The notes: generated by a model not told the origin, from the letters alone. 64,000 nt of DNA from Alteribacter natronophilus (GCF_006007885.1 NZ_VCRO01000001.1:682001-746000); one strand, 5' to 3'; positions 8,075 to 16,885 are shown, counted from the first letter of the stretch. Numbers and translations are program-made.

Positions 8075-8120
8075 AAAAGGATGTTCTGAACCGGCCGCAG
8101 TGTTCAGGCATCCTTTTTTT
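8075..8120 (+). terminator. Terminator after yneT
   Basis: AAAAGGATG (8075-8083) pairs with GCATCCTTTT across an inner TTCTGAACC/GTGTTCAG helix, followed by seven T residues. Confidence 0.85.
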
Positions 8121-8328
8121 AAAAGAAAAAAACCTGTATTATTAATGAAATAGTCCTGCGAGCAGCAGTGACTATTTCCCGCTAATATAAGCTGTGATCG
8201 CATGGAATCCGTGCGAATGAGATTTATTCACAAAACTGCTTGAAAAATCAAACATGAATCGCTACATTTAACATAGTACAAAAGACGCTCTCCAAATTCT
8301 GGTCCATCCGATAGAATAGATAAACGGA

Positions 8329-8352
8329 GAACGGGCGTTCTTATGTTATGAT
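8329..8352 (+). promoter_or_regulatory. LexA (SOS) box and -10 of parE-parC
   Basis: GAAC-GGGC-GTTC (8329-8340) matches the Bacillus LexA/DinR core GAAC-N4-GTTC. A -10 candidate, TATGAT, follows at 8347-8352, so bound LexA would block RNA polymerase. The -35 region has no good match. From memory, parE-parC is among reported LexA targets in B. subtilis, which supports the call. The rest of the 8121-8328 spacer shows only a short hairpin (GAAATAGTC/GACTATTTC, about 8147-8177) and no gene. Confidence 0.65.
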
Positions 8353-8415
8353 AGAAGAGAACGGCGTGGTCGGCACACGATGTTATGACCGGTACAGAAG
8401 AAAGGAGTTACAAGA

Positions 8416-10395
8416 TTGACGCAGCATACTGGTTTTTCCTACAACGATGAAGCGATTCAGGTACTTGAAGGTCTTGATGCAGTAAGAAAGCGTCCGGGGA
8501 TGTATATCGGCAGTACAGACCATCGGGGACTGCACCACCTTGTATTTGAAATTGTAGATAATGCCGTGGATGAGGCTCTTGCAGGTCACGGCAATCATAT
8601 TAAAGTAACCATACATAAAGATGAGAGTATAACCGTCCAGGATGAAGGACGGGGTATGCCTGTCGGTATTCATGCTACAGGCAAACCAACACCCGAAGTA
8701 ATATTTACGATCCTGCACGCAGGTGGGAAGTTCGGTCAGGGAGGTTATAAAACAAGTGGGGGTCTGCACGGGGTCGGTTCCTCTGTCGTAAATGCCCTTT
8801 CCGAGTTTCTGGAAGTTACCATCTACAGAGATGGTTCAGTGCACAGACAGCGTTTTGAAAACGGTGGTAAACCGGTAACCACCCTCGAAAAAACAGGGAC
8901 CACCCGCAAAAGCGGAACGGCTGTTCACTTTAAACCGGATCCTGCGATCTTCAGCACGGTCCATTTTAATTATGAAACGCTTGCTGAAAGGCTGCGGGAA
9001 GCTGCATTTCTAATTAAAGGCATGCGTATTGACCTGACAGACGAAAGGCCTGCAGGTGAAAAGGTTCTGGAGACGTTCCAGTTCGATACAGGCCTTGAAG
9101 CCTTTGTGGATTACCTTAATGAGGAAAAAGAGATTCTTCACCCTGTTGTTGCCTTCACCGGTGTCCAGCAGGAAATTGAAGTGGATTTCGCCTTTCAGTA
9201 CAGTGATGCGTACACAGAAAACATGCTTTCGTTTGTAAATAATGTACGCACCCGTGATGGAGGCACACATGAGTTTGGAGCGAAGACTGCGGTAACCCGG
9301 AGTATTAATGAGCATGCAAGAAAAATTCATCTTCTTAAAGATAAGGATAAAAACCTGGATGGCAGCGATATACGCGAAGGATTTACAGCGATCGTCTCCA
9401 TTCGGGTGCCCGAGGAAAAACTCCAGTTCGAGGGACAGACGAAAGGGAAACTCGGCACCCCTGAAGCGCGTTCTGCGGTCGATTCCATTGTGAGTGAAAA
9501 GCTGAGCTTTTTCCTGGAGGAAAATCCGGAAATCAGCAACACCCTGATCCGCAAAGCCATTAAAGCGGCCCAGGCAAGAGAAGCTGCACGTAAAGCACGT
9601 GAGGATGCCCGGAGCGGGAAGAAAAACAGGCGCAAAGATGCCATGCTGAGCGGGAAGCTTACGCCTGCACAGTCAAAAAACCGCGAGAAAAACGAACTTT
9701 ACCTTGTTGAGGGCGACTCGGCCGGAGGATCTGCAAAACAGGGAAGAGATCGTAAATTTCAGGCCGTTCTGCCCCTGCGCGGAAAGGTGATCAATACAGA
9801 GAAAGCCAAGCTCGCTGATATTATGAAAAACGAGGAAATCCGTACAATCATTTATGCAATCGGCGGGGACGTCGGACCTGATTTTGATATTGATAATATC
9901 AATTACGATAAAATTGTCATTATGACCGATGCAGATACAGACGGTGCGCACATTCAGGTGCTTCTGCTGACTTTTTTCTACCGGTATATGCGCCCGCTCA
10001 TCGAAGCAGGGAAGATTTACATTGCCCTGCCACCGCTTTATAAAGTAAGCAAAGGGAGCGGGAAAAAAGAGAAAACCGAATACGCCTGGGATGAAGATGG
10101 GCTAAAGGGTGCGATGAAAAAAGTCGGTAAAGGCTATACAATCCAGCGATATAAGGGGCTCGGTGAGATGGATGCCACCCAGCTGTGGGAAACGACCATG
10201 AATCCTGATTCGCGCACACTTGTACGTGTCAAAATTGATGATATCGCCCGGGCGGAGCGGCGCGTGTCCACCCTCATGGGAGACAAGGTGGAACCGAGAC
10301 GAAAATGGATTGAATCGAATGTGGCCTTCAGTCTTGAAGAGGAAACAAACATTCTGGACAGTGAAAACCTGGTGGTCACCGAGGAGGAGTCATAA
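8416..10395 (+). CDS. parE: DNA topoisomerase IV subunit B
   Basis: The ATPase subunit of topoisomerase IV, which unlinks daughter chromosomes. The GHKL ATPase domain is N-terminal (EIVDNAVDEALAGHG with the Asn-Asp pair, DEGRGMPVG, GGLHGVGSSVVNALSE), followed by the transducer. The TOPRIM domain carries ELYLVEGDSAGGSAKQGRDR near 430 and MTDADTDGAHIQVLLLTFF near 500. The C-terminal block is QRYKGLGEMDATQLWETTM. The SSVVNALSE wording and adjacent parC mark ParE rather than GyrB. It starts with TTG at 8416 with AAAGGAG 8 bases upstream. 659 residues is normal. Confidence 0.96.
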   Translation: MTQHTGFSYNDEAIQVLEGLDAVRKRPGMYIGSTDHRGLHHLVFEIVDNAVDEALAGHGNHIKVTIHKDESITVQDEGRGMPVGIHATGKPTPEVIFTILHAGGKFGQGGYKTSGGLHGVGSSVVNALSEFLEVTIYRDGSVHRQRFENGGKPVTTLEKTGTTRKSGTAVHFKPDPAIFSTVHFNYETLAERLREAAFLIKGMRIDLTDERPAGEKVLETFQFDTGLEAFVDYLNEEKEILHPVVAFTGVQQEIEVDFAFQYSDAYTENMLSFVNNVRTRDGGTHEFGAKTAVTRSINEHARKIHLLKDKDKNLDGSDIREGFTAIVSIRVPEEKLQFEGQTKGKLGTPEARSAVDSIVSEKLSFFLEENPEISNTLIRKAIKAAQAREAARKAREDARSGKKNRRKDAMLSGKLTPAQSKNREKNELYLVEGDSAGGSAKQGRDRKFQAVLPLRGKVINTEKAKLADIMKNEEIRTIIYAIGGDVGPDFDIDNINYDKIVIMTDADTDGAHIQVLLLTFFYRYMRPLIEAGKIYIALPPLYKVSKGSGKKEKTEYAWDEDGLKGAMKKVGKGYTIQRYKGLGEMDATQLWETTMNPDSRTLVRVKIDDIARAERRVSTLMGDKVEPRRKWIESNVAFSLEEETNILDSENLVVTEEES

Positions 10396-12843
10396 GTGGA
10401 ACAGGAAAAGGACCGTTACCTGGATCTGCCTCTTGAAGACGTAATCGGAGACAGATTCGGGCGATACAGTAAATACATTATCCAGGACCGTGCCCTCCCG
10501 GATGCGAGGGACGGGCTTAAACCCGTGCAGAGACGAATCCTGTATGCGATGCATCATGACCGCAATACAGCAGACAAGCCGTTCCGGAAATCTGCCAAAA
10601 CCGTTGGTAACGTAATTGGTAATTACCATCCTCACGGGGATACTTCAGTGTATGAGGCCATGATACGTCTGAGCCAGGACTGGAAAATGAGGCATCTGCT
10701 TGTTGAAATGCACGGAAACAACGGCTCCATCGACGGAGACCCGCCGGCTGCAATGCGTTATACAGAAGCACGTCTTTCAAGGATTTCCGCTGAAATGCTG
10801 AAAGATATTGAAAAGGATACCGTTGAATTCATGCCAAACTTCGACGACTCTGATTCCGAGCCGGTTGTTCTTCCGTCACGGTTTCCGAACCTGCTGGTGA
10901 ACGGTTCTACGGGTATTTCAAGCGGGTATGCAACGGATCTGCCTCCCCATAACCTGGGGGAGGTTATTGACGCTGCCATCCATCAGATGGAAAAGCCGGA
11001 ATGCAGTGTTGATGACCTTATGGAGTATATTAAGGGACCTGACTTTCCCACCGGGGGCATTATTCAGGGCGTTGAAGGCCTTAAAAAAGCATACAGTACC
11101 GGTAAAGGCAAAGTTGTTGTCCGCGGACGCACGGAAATAGAAACAATGCGCGGCGGCCGGGAACAGATTGTAATTGATGAAATCCCTTATGAAGTAAATA
11201 AAGCGAACCTTGTCAAAAAAATGGACGAACTCCGTCTTGACCGGAAAGTGGACGGTATTGCTGAAGTAAGGGATGAAACGGACAGAACCGGGCTTAGAGT
11301 TGTTGTTGAACTGAAAAAAGATGCCGATGCAAAAGGAATTCTCACCTTTTTATTTAAAAACACTGATCTGCAGATTACCTACAACTTCAATATGGTGGCC
11401 ATATACAATAAAACGCCGCAGCAGCTGGGTCTGAAAAAGCTTCTCGATGCTTACATCCAGCATCAGAAGGAAGTCGTTACCAGACGGACGGAATTTGACC
11501 TTAAAAAAGCGCAGGATCGTCAGCATATCGTTGAAGGACTCATGAAAGCCATTTCGATTCTTGACGATGTCATTGCAAAGATTCGTGCCAGTAAGGATAA
11601 AGCTGATGCAAAGCGCGGTCTCCAGGAGGCATTCGGGTTTACTGAGCCCCAGGCCGAGGCAATCGTCAATCTCCAGCTGTACAGGCTTACAAATACAGAT
11701 ATCACCACTTTGCAGAAAGAAAGTGAAGAATTAAAAAAACAGATTGAAAAACTAACGGCCATTCTGGCCAGCGAAAAAAAGCTGATCAGTGAAATTAAGC
11801 GTGAGCTTCGTGCTATACGCAAAGAATACGCTGAAGAACGCCGTTCGGTTGTCGAAAAGGAAATCGAAGACCTTAAAGTTAACCTGGAAGTTGTCGTTCC
11901 TTCAGAAGATGTTATGGTTACAGTAACAAAGGAAGGCTATGTGAAACGATCAAGCCTCAGGTCACACGCATCTTCCAAGGGCGAACCACCAGGGATGAAA
12001 GAGACAGACAGACTGATCGGGGAATTCGAAATCAATACAACAGAGACACTTTTGTTATTTACCCGCCAGGGATCCTATCTCTATATACCGGTTCACCAGC
12101 TTCCGGACATCCGCTGGAAGGATAACGGGCAGCATGTAGCCAACATCGTTCAGATGGCTGGTGATGATGAGATCATCAAAGCGATCCCTGTCAGCGAATT
12201 CAGTGAAAAGCAGTACCTTCTATTTGTAACGAAAAACGGCATGGTCAAGCGTACGCCACTGCCTGATTATAAGGCACAGCGATACTCAAGAGCATTGATG
12301 GCAGTGAAAGTGAAAAAAGGCGATCAACTTGTGGACGTTCATTTGACAGACGGGCAGAGCAACCTGTTTTTTGCCACATATACAGGTTATGGATTATGGT
12401 TCGATGAGGAGGAAGTCAGCATTACCGGCCAGCGCACAGCGGGTGTAAAAGCTGTCAATCTGAAACCGGATGATTATGTTGTCAGCGGCATCGCCTTCAG
12501 TCAGGACAGTACGCCTTCTCTTTTCCTGATTACCCAGCGGGGGGCGTATAAGCGGATGAATCTTTCTGCATTTGAGAAAACCACACGTGCAAAACGGGGA
12601 GTTGTTATGCTGAAGGAACTGAAACGGCATCCTCACAGAACAGTATTTTTCTTCGCTCTTGATGAGCCTTCCACTGTATATATTCAGGGTGAAAACGGGA
12701 AGACAGCATCTGTTGAATCAAGGAAAGTAAGAGCCAGTGACCGGTATACAAACGGATCGTTCGTATTTGATACGACAGAAACCGGTCCTGTAACCGATGC
12801 CTGGATTGAACCTGCATCAGGAAAGGATCCATCGCTGTTATAA
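10396..12843 (+). CDS. parC: DNA topoisomerase IV subunit A
   Basis: The breakage-reunion subunit of topoisomerase IV. The catalytic tyrosine is Tyr122 in AAMRYTEARLS; the quinolone-resistance region is around residues 75-89 (GNYHPHGDTSVYEAM) with Ser at 84, the sensitive-type residue. A long coiled coil follows at about 370-490 and a C-terminal beta-pinwheel domain ends the 815-residue protein. GTG at 10396 begins directly after the parE stop, with GAGGAGG inside the end of parE, so the two are translationally coupled. Confidence 0.97.
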   Translation: MEQEKDRYLDLPLEDVIGDRFGRYSKYIIQDRALPDARDGLKPVQRRILYAMHHDRNTADKPFRKSAKTVGNVIGNYHPHGDTSVYEAMIRLSQDWKMRHLLVEMHGNNGSIDGDPPAAMRYTEARLSRISAEMLKDIEKDTVEFMPNFDDSDSEPVVLPSRFPNLLVNGSTGISSGYATDLPPHNLGEVIDAAIHQMEKPECSVDDLMEYIKGPDFPTGGIIQGVEGLKKAYSTGKGKVVVRGRTEIETMRGGREQIVIDEIPYEVNKANLVKKMDELRLDRKVDGIAEVRDETDRTGLRVVVELKKDADAKGILTFLFKNTDLQITYNFNMVAIYNKTPQQLGLKKLLDAYIQHQKEVVTRRTEFDLKKAQDRQHIVEGLMKAISILDDVIAKIRASKDKADAKRGLQEAFGFTEPQAEAIVNLQLYRLTNTDITTLQKESEELKKQIEKLTAILASEKKLISEIKRELRAIRKEYAEERRSVVEKEIEDLKVNLEVVVPSEDVMVTVTKEGYVKRSSLRSHASSKGEPPGMKETDRLIGEFEINTTETLLLFTRQGSYLYIPVHQLPDIRWKDNGQHVANIVQMAGDDEIIKAIPVSEFSEKQYLLFVTKNGMVKRTPLPDYKAQRYSRALMAVKVKKGDQLVDVHLTDGQSNLFFATYTGYGLWFDEEEVSITGQRTAGVKAVNLKPDDYVVSGIAFSQDSTPSLFLITQRGAYKRMNLSAFEKTTRAKRGVVMLKELKRHPHRTVFFFALDEPSTVYIQGENGKTASVESRKVRASDRYTNGSFVFDTTETGPVTDAWIEPASGKDPSLL

Positions 12844-12886
12844 AGAAAATCAGTCTCCGAATTAAAGAGATGCAATAAATATTAAA

Positions 12887-12920
12887 CGGCCCGGGAGGAT
12901 TAAACCTTCCGGGTCTCTTT
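12887..12920 (+). terminator. Terminator of parE-parC
   Basis: GGCCCGGGAGG (12888-12898) pairs with CCTTCCGGGTC (12905-12915), one internal mismatch, then TCTTT. Confidence 0.75.
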
Positions 12921-12954
12921 GTGGTGCGACAGGTTAACCAGCTGGAAAAATGTG

Positions 12955-12983
12955 TTGACAACAGTTTAAAGGAACTATATTAT
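12955..12983 (+). promoter_or_regulatory. Strong sigma-A promoter of the ABC transporter operon
   Basis: Perfect TTGACA (12955-12960), a 17-base spacer and TATTAT (12978-12983). Transcription should begin near 12990. Confidence 0.8.
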
Positions 12984-12987
12984 CTTA

Positions 12988-13012
12988 AGTGTACTATTTA
13001 GTGTAATACACA
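12988..13012 (+). promoter_or_regulatory. Palindromic operator candidate at +1
   Basis: AGTGTACTA, 7 bases, then TAATACACA: arms match at 7 of 9 positions. A shorter perfect palindrome, GTGTA-A-TACAC (13001-13011), lies within it. The site covers the predicted transcription start. The GTGTA...TACAC shape resembles operators of GntR/YtrA-type repressors that control ABC exporters, but no regulator gene is adjacent. Confidence 0.5.
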
Positions 13013-13049
13013 CGTTACACCGTTGATAAAATGAGGGGGAGGAAAGAAA

Positions 13050-13754
13050 ATGATCGAAGTAAAGCATGTCCATTACGCCTATACCATAGGTAAAAAAGGG
13101 AAGAGAACGGACGTTCCTGTTCTTAGAGATGTAAATTTTGAGATCAGAAAAGGGGAGATCACTGCCATTGCAGGAAAAAGCGGGTCCGGAAAATCTACTT
13201 TACTGAACCTTCTGTCCGGATTTATTTCTGTCGATTCCGGAATGATTACGATTAACGGTAAAGATGTAACCGGGCTCAGTGAAAAGGGGTGGTCTTCATT
13301 CCGTCTTGAACATATTGGGTTTGTGTTTCAGAACTATGAATTGATACCGGGTTTAACAGCACTGGAGAATATAGAACTTCCAATGGTTTTAAAGGGAGAA
13401 AATCAACGGCTGCGAAGAGAAAAAGCTGAAAAAATGTTAAGGAAAGTGGGACTTGAACATCAGAGCTCACATTATCCAAATGAACTGTCAGGAGGACAGC
13501 AGCAGCGGGTATCCATAGGCAGAGCGCTTATAAACGAACCAGCCATTATTTTTGCAGACGAACCAACAGGGAGTCTCGATTCTGAAACAGAGCAGGATAT
13601 TCTGACTCTAATCAGAACTCTGAATGAGGAAAAAAATATTACATTTGTACTGATAACACACGACCATGAAGTAGCTTCCCGGGCTGACAGACGGCTCACG
13701 CTTACTGACGGCAGGTTAACAGAGGAGAGGGGGGAGTACAGTGAAGCTAAGTGA
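13050..13754 (+). CDS. ABC transporter ATP-binding protein (MacB/LolD type)
   Basis: A 234-residue ATPase that powers the permease encoded next. Walker A is AIAGKSGSGKSTLLNLL (about 43-59), the Q-loop is FVFQNYELIPGLTALENIELP, the signature is ELSGGQQQRVSIGRALI, Walker B is IIFADEPTGSLD, and the switch His follows in LITHDHEVASRA. GGGGGAGGA lies 8 bases before ATG 13050. It overlaps the permease gene by 14 bases. The MacB-type class exports peptides, lipids or antibiotics, or acts in mechanotransmission; the substrate cannot be told from sequence. Confidence 0.93.
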   Translation: MIEVKHVHYAYTIGKKGKRTDVPVLRDVNFEIRKGEITAIAGKSGSGKSTLLNLLSGFISVDSGMITINGKDVTGLSEKGWSSFRLEHIGFVFQNYELIPGLTALENIELPMVLKGENQRLRREKAEKMLRKVGLEHQSSHYPNELSGGQQQRVSIGRALINEPAIIFADEPTGSLDSETEQDILTLIRTLNEEKNITFVLITHDHEVASRADRRLTLTDGRLTEERGEYSEAK

Positions 13755-15036
13755 TCAGGTTCAGTTCACCATGAGAAATATGAGGAAAAACAAGCTGCGT
13801 ATATTTATGACTGTGCTTGCAACAACAATGGGGTCCGCTTTTCTCATAGTCCTTGCATCCGTCGGTTTTGGACTTCAGAGCAGCCTGATGGAGGAGGCGT
13901 CCAGCCATCAGCCTCTTACGCAGATTCAGATCTGGGATCGGTATGAAAGTGATGAGCTGCAGGGAATCGATGAACGGACAATTGAAGAAATTAAAGAATT
14001 GGAACACATACGTACGGTTGTTCCAAGGGGAATGGTTTACCATATGGATGTATCACCGTCAGTTACTCTCGAAGATTACATGTCCGGTGCACAGGTGATT
14101 GTAACTGATTTCGAAGCTGAAAAGGATTCAAATCTGAGCCTGTCGGAAGGGGATTTTCCGGCTTCTGAAAACGAAATTCTTGTAGGCTATCACTTCAGTG
14201 AGTCTCTGATATCACCGGAAGCAGCAGAACAGCGGACTGATCCTGAAGATCCATACTTTGCTCCTGAAGAAGGGGATTACAGTGGTTCCGTTCTCGGTAA
14301 GAACATTACTGTAAGCTTCACCAATCAGGAAAGCGGTGAAATTGTCGAGGAGGAAACCTTTACGATCGCCGGGATTACAGCGGCTCCATCGAGAGACTGG
14401 AATCGGAACGGGAACATATACGTAGCGGGTGAGTTCCGGGAACACTTTATGGGACTTACGGGTCAGGAACACATGTATACAGAAATAAATGCCCACGTGA
14501 CGAGTGTAGAGCATGTGGAGAATGTCACTGCCGAGTTGAAGGAGCAGGGATACAGTGTGTATTCCATATCAGAGGAACTGAGCAGCATGAATCTCTTTTT
14601 CAACGCCCTCAAGGCGGGTCTGATTTTTGTGGGAACGATTGCGGTCCTGATCGCTTCTATCGGCATATTTAATACGATGACCATGGCGGTTACAGAGCGG
14701 ACCCATGAAATCGGCGTAATGAAAGCACTCGGAGCGAATCCGGCGGGAATAAGAAGAATGTTTCTGATGGAAAGCGGTGCTATCGGGTTAATGGGAACAC
14801 TGTTCGGAGTTGTCATTGCGTACGCTGTCAGTGCTGCTTCAAATGTGATCATTCCGGCCATTCTCGAAGCCACGACCGGCACTGACACCTTAAATATAAC
14901 CTTTTCAGCAATCCCGGCGGAACTGGTTTTAATCGCAGGACTGATCAGTGTCGCTGTAGCAACAGTCAGCGGTTACCGTCCGGCACTGAGGGCCACGAGA
15001 GTGAACGTTCTTCAGGCATTAAGAAGAGAAGCATAA
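13741..15036 (+). CDS. ABC transporter permease, FtsX/MacB family
   Basis: A 431-residue permease with the MacB arrangement: one transmembrane helix near residues 20-45 (MTVLATTMGSAFLIVLASVG), a large extracytoplasmic domain of about 230 residues, and three helices at the C-terminus. The FtsX domain carries MAVTERTHEIGVMKALGANP and ends YRPALRATRVNVLQALR. GTG at 13741 sits inside the end of the ATPase gene, whose last codons supply the GAGGGGGGAG ribosome binding site. The acidic outer domain fits a salt-adapted proteome. Confidence 0.9.
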   Translation: MKLSDQVQFTMRNMRKNKLRIFMTVLATTMGSAFLIVLASVGFGLQSSLMEEASSHQPLTQIQIWDRYESDELQGIDERTIEEIKELEHIRTVVPRGMVYHMDVSPSVTLEDYMSGAQVIVTDFEAEKDSNLSLSEGDFPASENEILVGYHFSESLISPEAAEQRTDPEDPYFAPEEGDYSGSVLGKNITVSFTNQESGEIVEEETFTIAGITAAPSRDWNRNGNIYVAGEFREHFMGLTGQEHMYTEINAHVTSVEHVENVTAELKEQGYSVYSISEELSSMNLFFNALKAGLIFVGTIAVLIASIGIFNTMTMAVTERTHEIGVMKALGANPAGIRRMFLMESGAIGLMGTLFGVVIAYAVSAASNVIIPAILEATTGTDTLNITFSAIPAELVLIAGLISVAVATVSGYRPALRATRVNVLQALRREA

Positions 15037-15264
15037 GACCAAAGGTATGTAAAAGTAACAGAAAACGCGACTGAAAGTGTGATGAAAGGAGGGGGGGAAG
15101 TAGAATCCCAGGCTTAATTCACAATCTTTCACCCTCCAAAATGCCTGTTTTTTCAACGGGAAATTACATATAGATTACATAGTGATAACAAACAAAACTT
15201 TCGGCCTAATTTGTGATAAGTTTATATCAGACATTATAATTAAGAAGGATCTGAGGTCTGAAAG

Positions 15265-15801
15265 ATGCAGCCAACTATCATCCGAACTATCGAACCTGAA
15301 GATATTCTTATGCTTAAGGCCGCGTTTCTTACGCGGGGAATTGACCGTGATGAGGATTATTTTGAACAGTGTATAGAAGAAAACCGCTACGGGAAACGAA
15401 TTACTCTGCTGGCATTTTATAATAATAATCTCGCCGGATGCTGTCAGATGATCTGTGAATCCCGTTATATGCATTTTAAGGAGCAGCAGATACCGGAAAT
15501 TAATGATTTGATCGTTTTTCCCGAGTTCAGAAGAAATGGAATTGCAACATTACTGATGGATGAACTGGAACGGATTGCAGCCAAACATCATTGTAAAGTC
15601 GGCCTGGGTGTAGGTCTTTACAAAGATTACAATACAGCGATGCATCTGTATGTGAAACGCGGGTATCTGCCGGATCGTCAGGGTCTGATGTACCGTAATG
15701 AACCAGTGAAACCTGGATCAAACGTTTCAGTGGATGATGATCTGCTGCTGTATTTTATTTTCCCGCTGACAAGTAAGGCTAAAGCTGAACAAAAGATTTA
15801 A
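15265..15801 (+). CDS. GNAT family N-acetyltransferase
   Basis: A 178-residue acetyl-CoA-dependent acetyltransferase. The GNAT core is visible as INDLIVFPEFRRNGIATLLM (acetyl-CoA pyrophosphate loop RRNGIA), followed by GLGVGLYKDYNTAMHLYVKRGYLPD, the usual last strand and helix. The substrate is unknown; the C-terminal VSVDDDLLLYFIFPL is unlike ribosomal-protein acetyltransferases. ATG 15265 has CTGAGG 8 bases upstream. It is monocistronic, ended by a strong hairpin. The 15037-15264 spacer shows only AT-rich sequence. Confidence 0.88.
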   Translation: MQPTIIRTIEPEDILMLKAAFLTRGIDRDEDYFEQCIEENRYGKRITLLAFYNNNLAGCCQMICESRYMHFKEQQIPEINDLIVFPEFRRNGIATLLMDELERIAAKHHCKVGLGVGLYKDYNTAMHLYVKRGYLPDRQGLMYRNEPVKPGSNVSVDDDLLLYFIFPLTSKAKAEQKI

Positions 15802-15832
15802 CCGGAACGAACGATGGTTCCGGTATTTTTTT
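15801..15832 (+). terminator. Terminator of GNAT gene
   Basis: ACCGGAAC (15801-15808) pairs with GTTCCGGT (15817-15824), then ATTTTTTT. The first base overlaps the stop codon. Confidence 0.88.
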
Positions 15833-15947
15833 GTTCCGTCTCAAAATATTGAGTTTACTTATCAATTGATACCAGAAATTGTTTTTATAGATTGGTTCCT
15901 ATAATTCATATTATGTAAACTAAGAAATGAGAGAATCAAACTCAGCG

Positions 15948-16885
15948 TTAACTGAGAAATATCTCCCTCTTCCTCCTGATATAAATTGCAGCATCTTTAT
16001 AGATCCATTCTCCAAAATCAGAAATGGAATTTTTTCCACTAATAAAAACTCTCCAGTGCTTACTGTTGTATTTTTCTATTCTCACATTAAAACCTTGTAT
16101 ATTAAGAATCTCATGTAATCTGGTCATAAATGAGCCGGATCCGTTTACAAAAGTTATAAAATTCCTCCCGGCGTTAATCAAACCGTCTCCATCAAAATAA
16201 CCACGGATATAATGACTCAGGAAAACTTCGGGTACTTCCGGAAAGTCTAATGAAGTTGATTTTGCTGAAGTAAAACCATAATCGGATAGCGTACTTTTTA
16301 TATGTTTGCTGTGGATGTTTAATGAGTGAACACCGGTTCTGCGATTAACTGCAATTGGGTGATTTGAACCAAGAAGTTTCCTGATGTCTATGAGTATATC
16401 TTTTTCTTTTTGTGAAAAACTGATAGTCTGCATACTCCTATTTAAACACCCATCAGAAGTAAAAAAGCCAATCACGTAAGACATATCCTTATTCCAGGTG
16501 TCAAAAAATAATTCATTTACATGATATTGCCTTTTCCAGCTCCCGAATTTTCTTCTCACGACACCAAATTCATTCATAAGGTTATTTACCTGGCGTATGG
16601 AAATGCCGGCCATTAAGGCAATATCTTTTGTTTTAGCTGTTTTCGGATAGATTGTTGTTTTATTACGCTGCAGGCGGATGCTTTCCGCGGGCATCGCTTC
16701 AGCCTCCTCAGGAAAAGCGCCCTGCGGGGTCTTCACCTGATGCTTTTCCCGCTGGAGTCACCGCCTTTCGCTCCATTAATAATGTGACCAATAGCAACAA
16801 TCTATACGAACACAGCCTTTGTTTTATAACCCTTTTCATATAAATTCACCATCTCGCTGACTTCGATTTTTCTTTTATCCGGCAT
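15948..16885 (-). pseudogene. Free-standing LAGLIDADG homing endonuclease gene, split by repeat copy C
   Basis: On the minus strand an ATG at 16885 (AGAGGTG 5 bases upstream) opens MPDKRKIEVSEMVNLYEKG, then YKTK, and runs into repeat copy C, where a TAG stops it. Beyond the element the same frame resumes with KDIALMAGISIRQVNNLMNE and continues to the stop at 15948. Joining across one copy of the 9-bp duplication gives ...GYKTK-DIALMAGIS... without any frameshift. The protein has an N-terminal helix-turn-helix and two LAGLIDADG motifs (YVIGFFTSDGCLN and YIRGYFDGDGLIN), typical of a monomeric homing endonuclease of about 235 residues. A spurious ATG at 16736 inside the element could express the C-terminal part fused to repeat-encoded residues, but it lacks a ribosome binding site. 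No intron or intein surrounds it. Confidence 0.88.
16636..16817 (-). repeat. Structured repeat element, copy C (long form) inside the endonuclease gene
   Basis: 182 bases. Read on the minus strand it starts GGCTGTGTTCGTATAGATTG and ends CAATCTATCCGAAAACAGC, so the ends are inverted repeats of about 22 bp. TAAAACAAA flanks both sides (16818-16826 and 16627-16635), a perfect 9-bp duplication. Inside, nested complementary blocks (AGGCGG with CCGCCT; GGAAAAGC with GCTTTTCC) would fold the element into one long hairpin. No gene of its own. Confidence 0.92.

Noticed and set aside
8147-8177. Hairpin GAAATAGTC/GACTATTTC upstream of parE as a terminator or RNA switch
   Set aside because: It has no T-run, a large loop, and lies after the yneT terminator. 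I see no known riboswitch pattern.
16634-16736. ATG inside repeat copy C opening a chimeric endonuclease start (MKTPQGAFPEEAEAMPAES)
   Set aside because: These residues are encoded by the repeat and have no ribosome binding site. The true start is at 16885 on the other side of the element.
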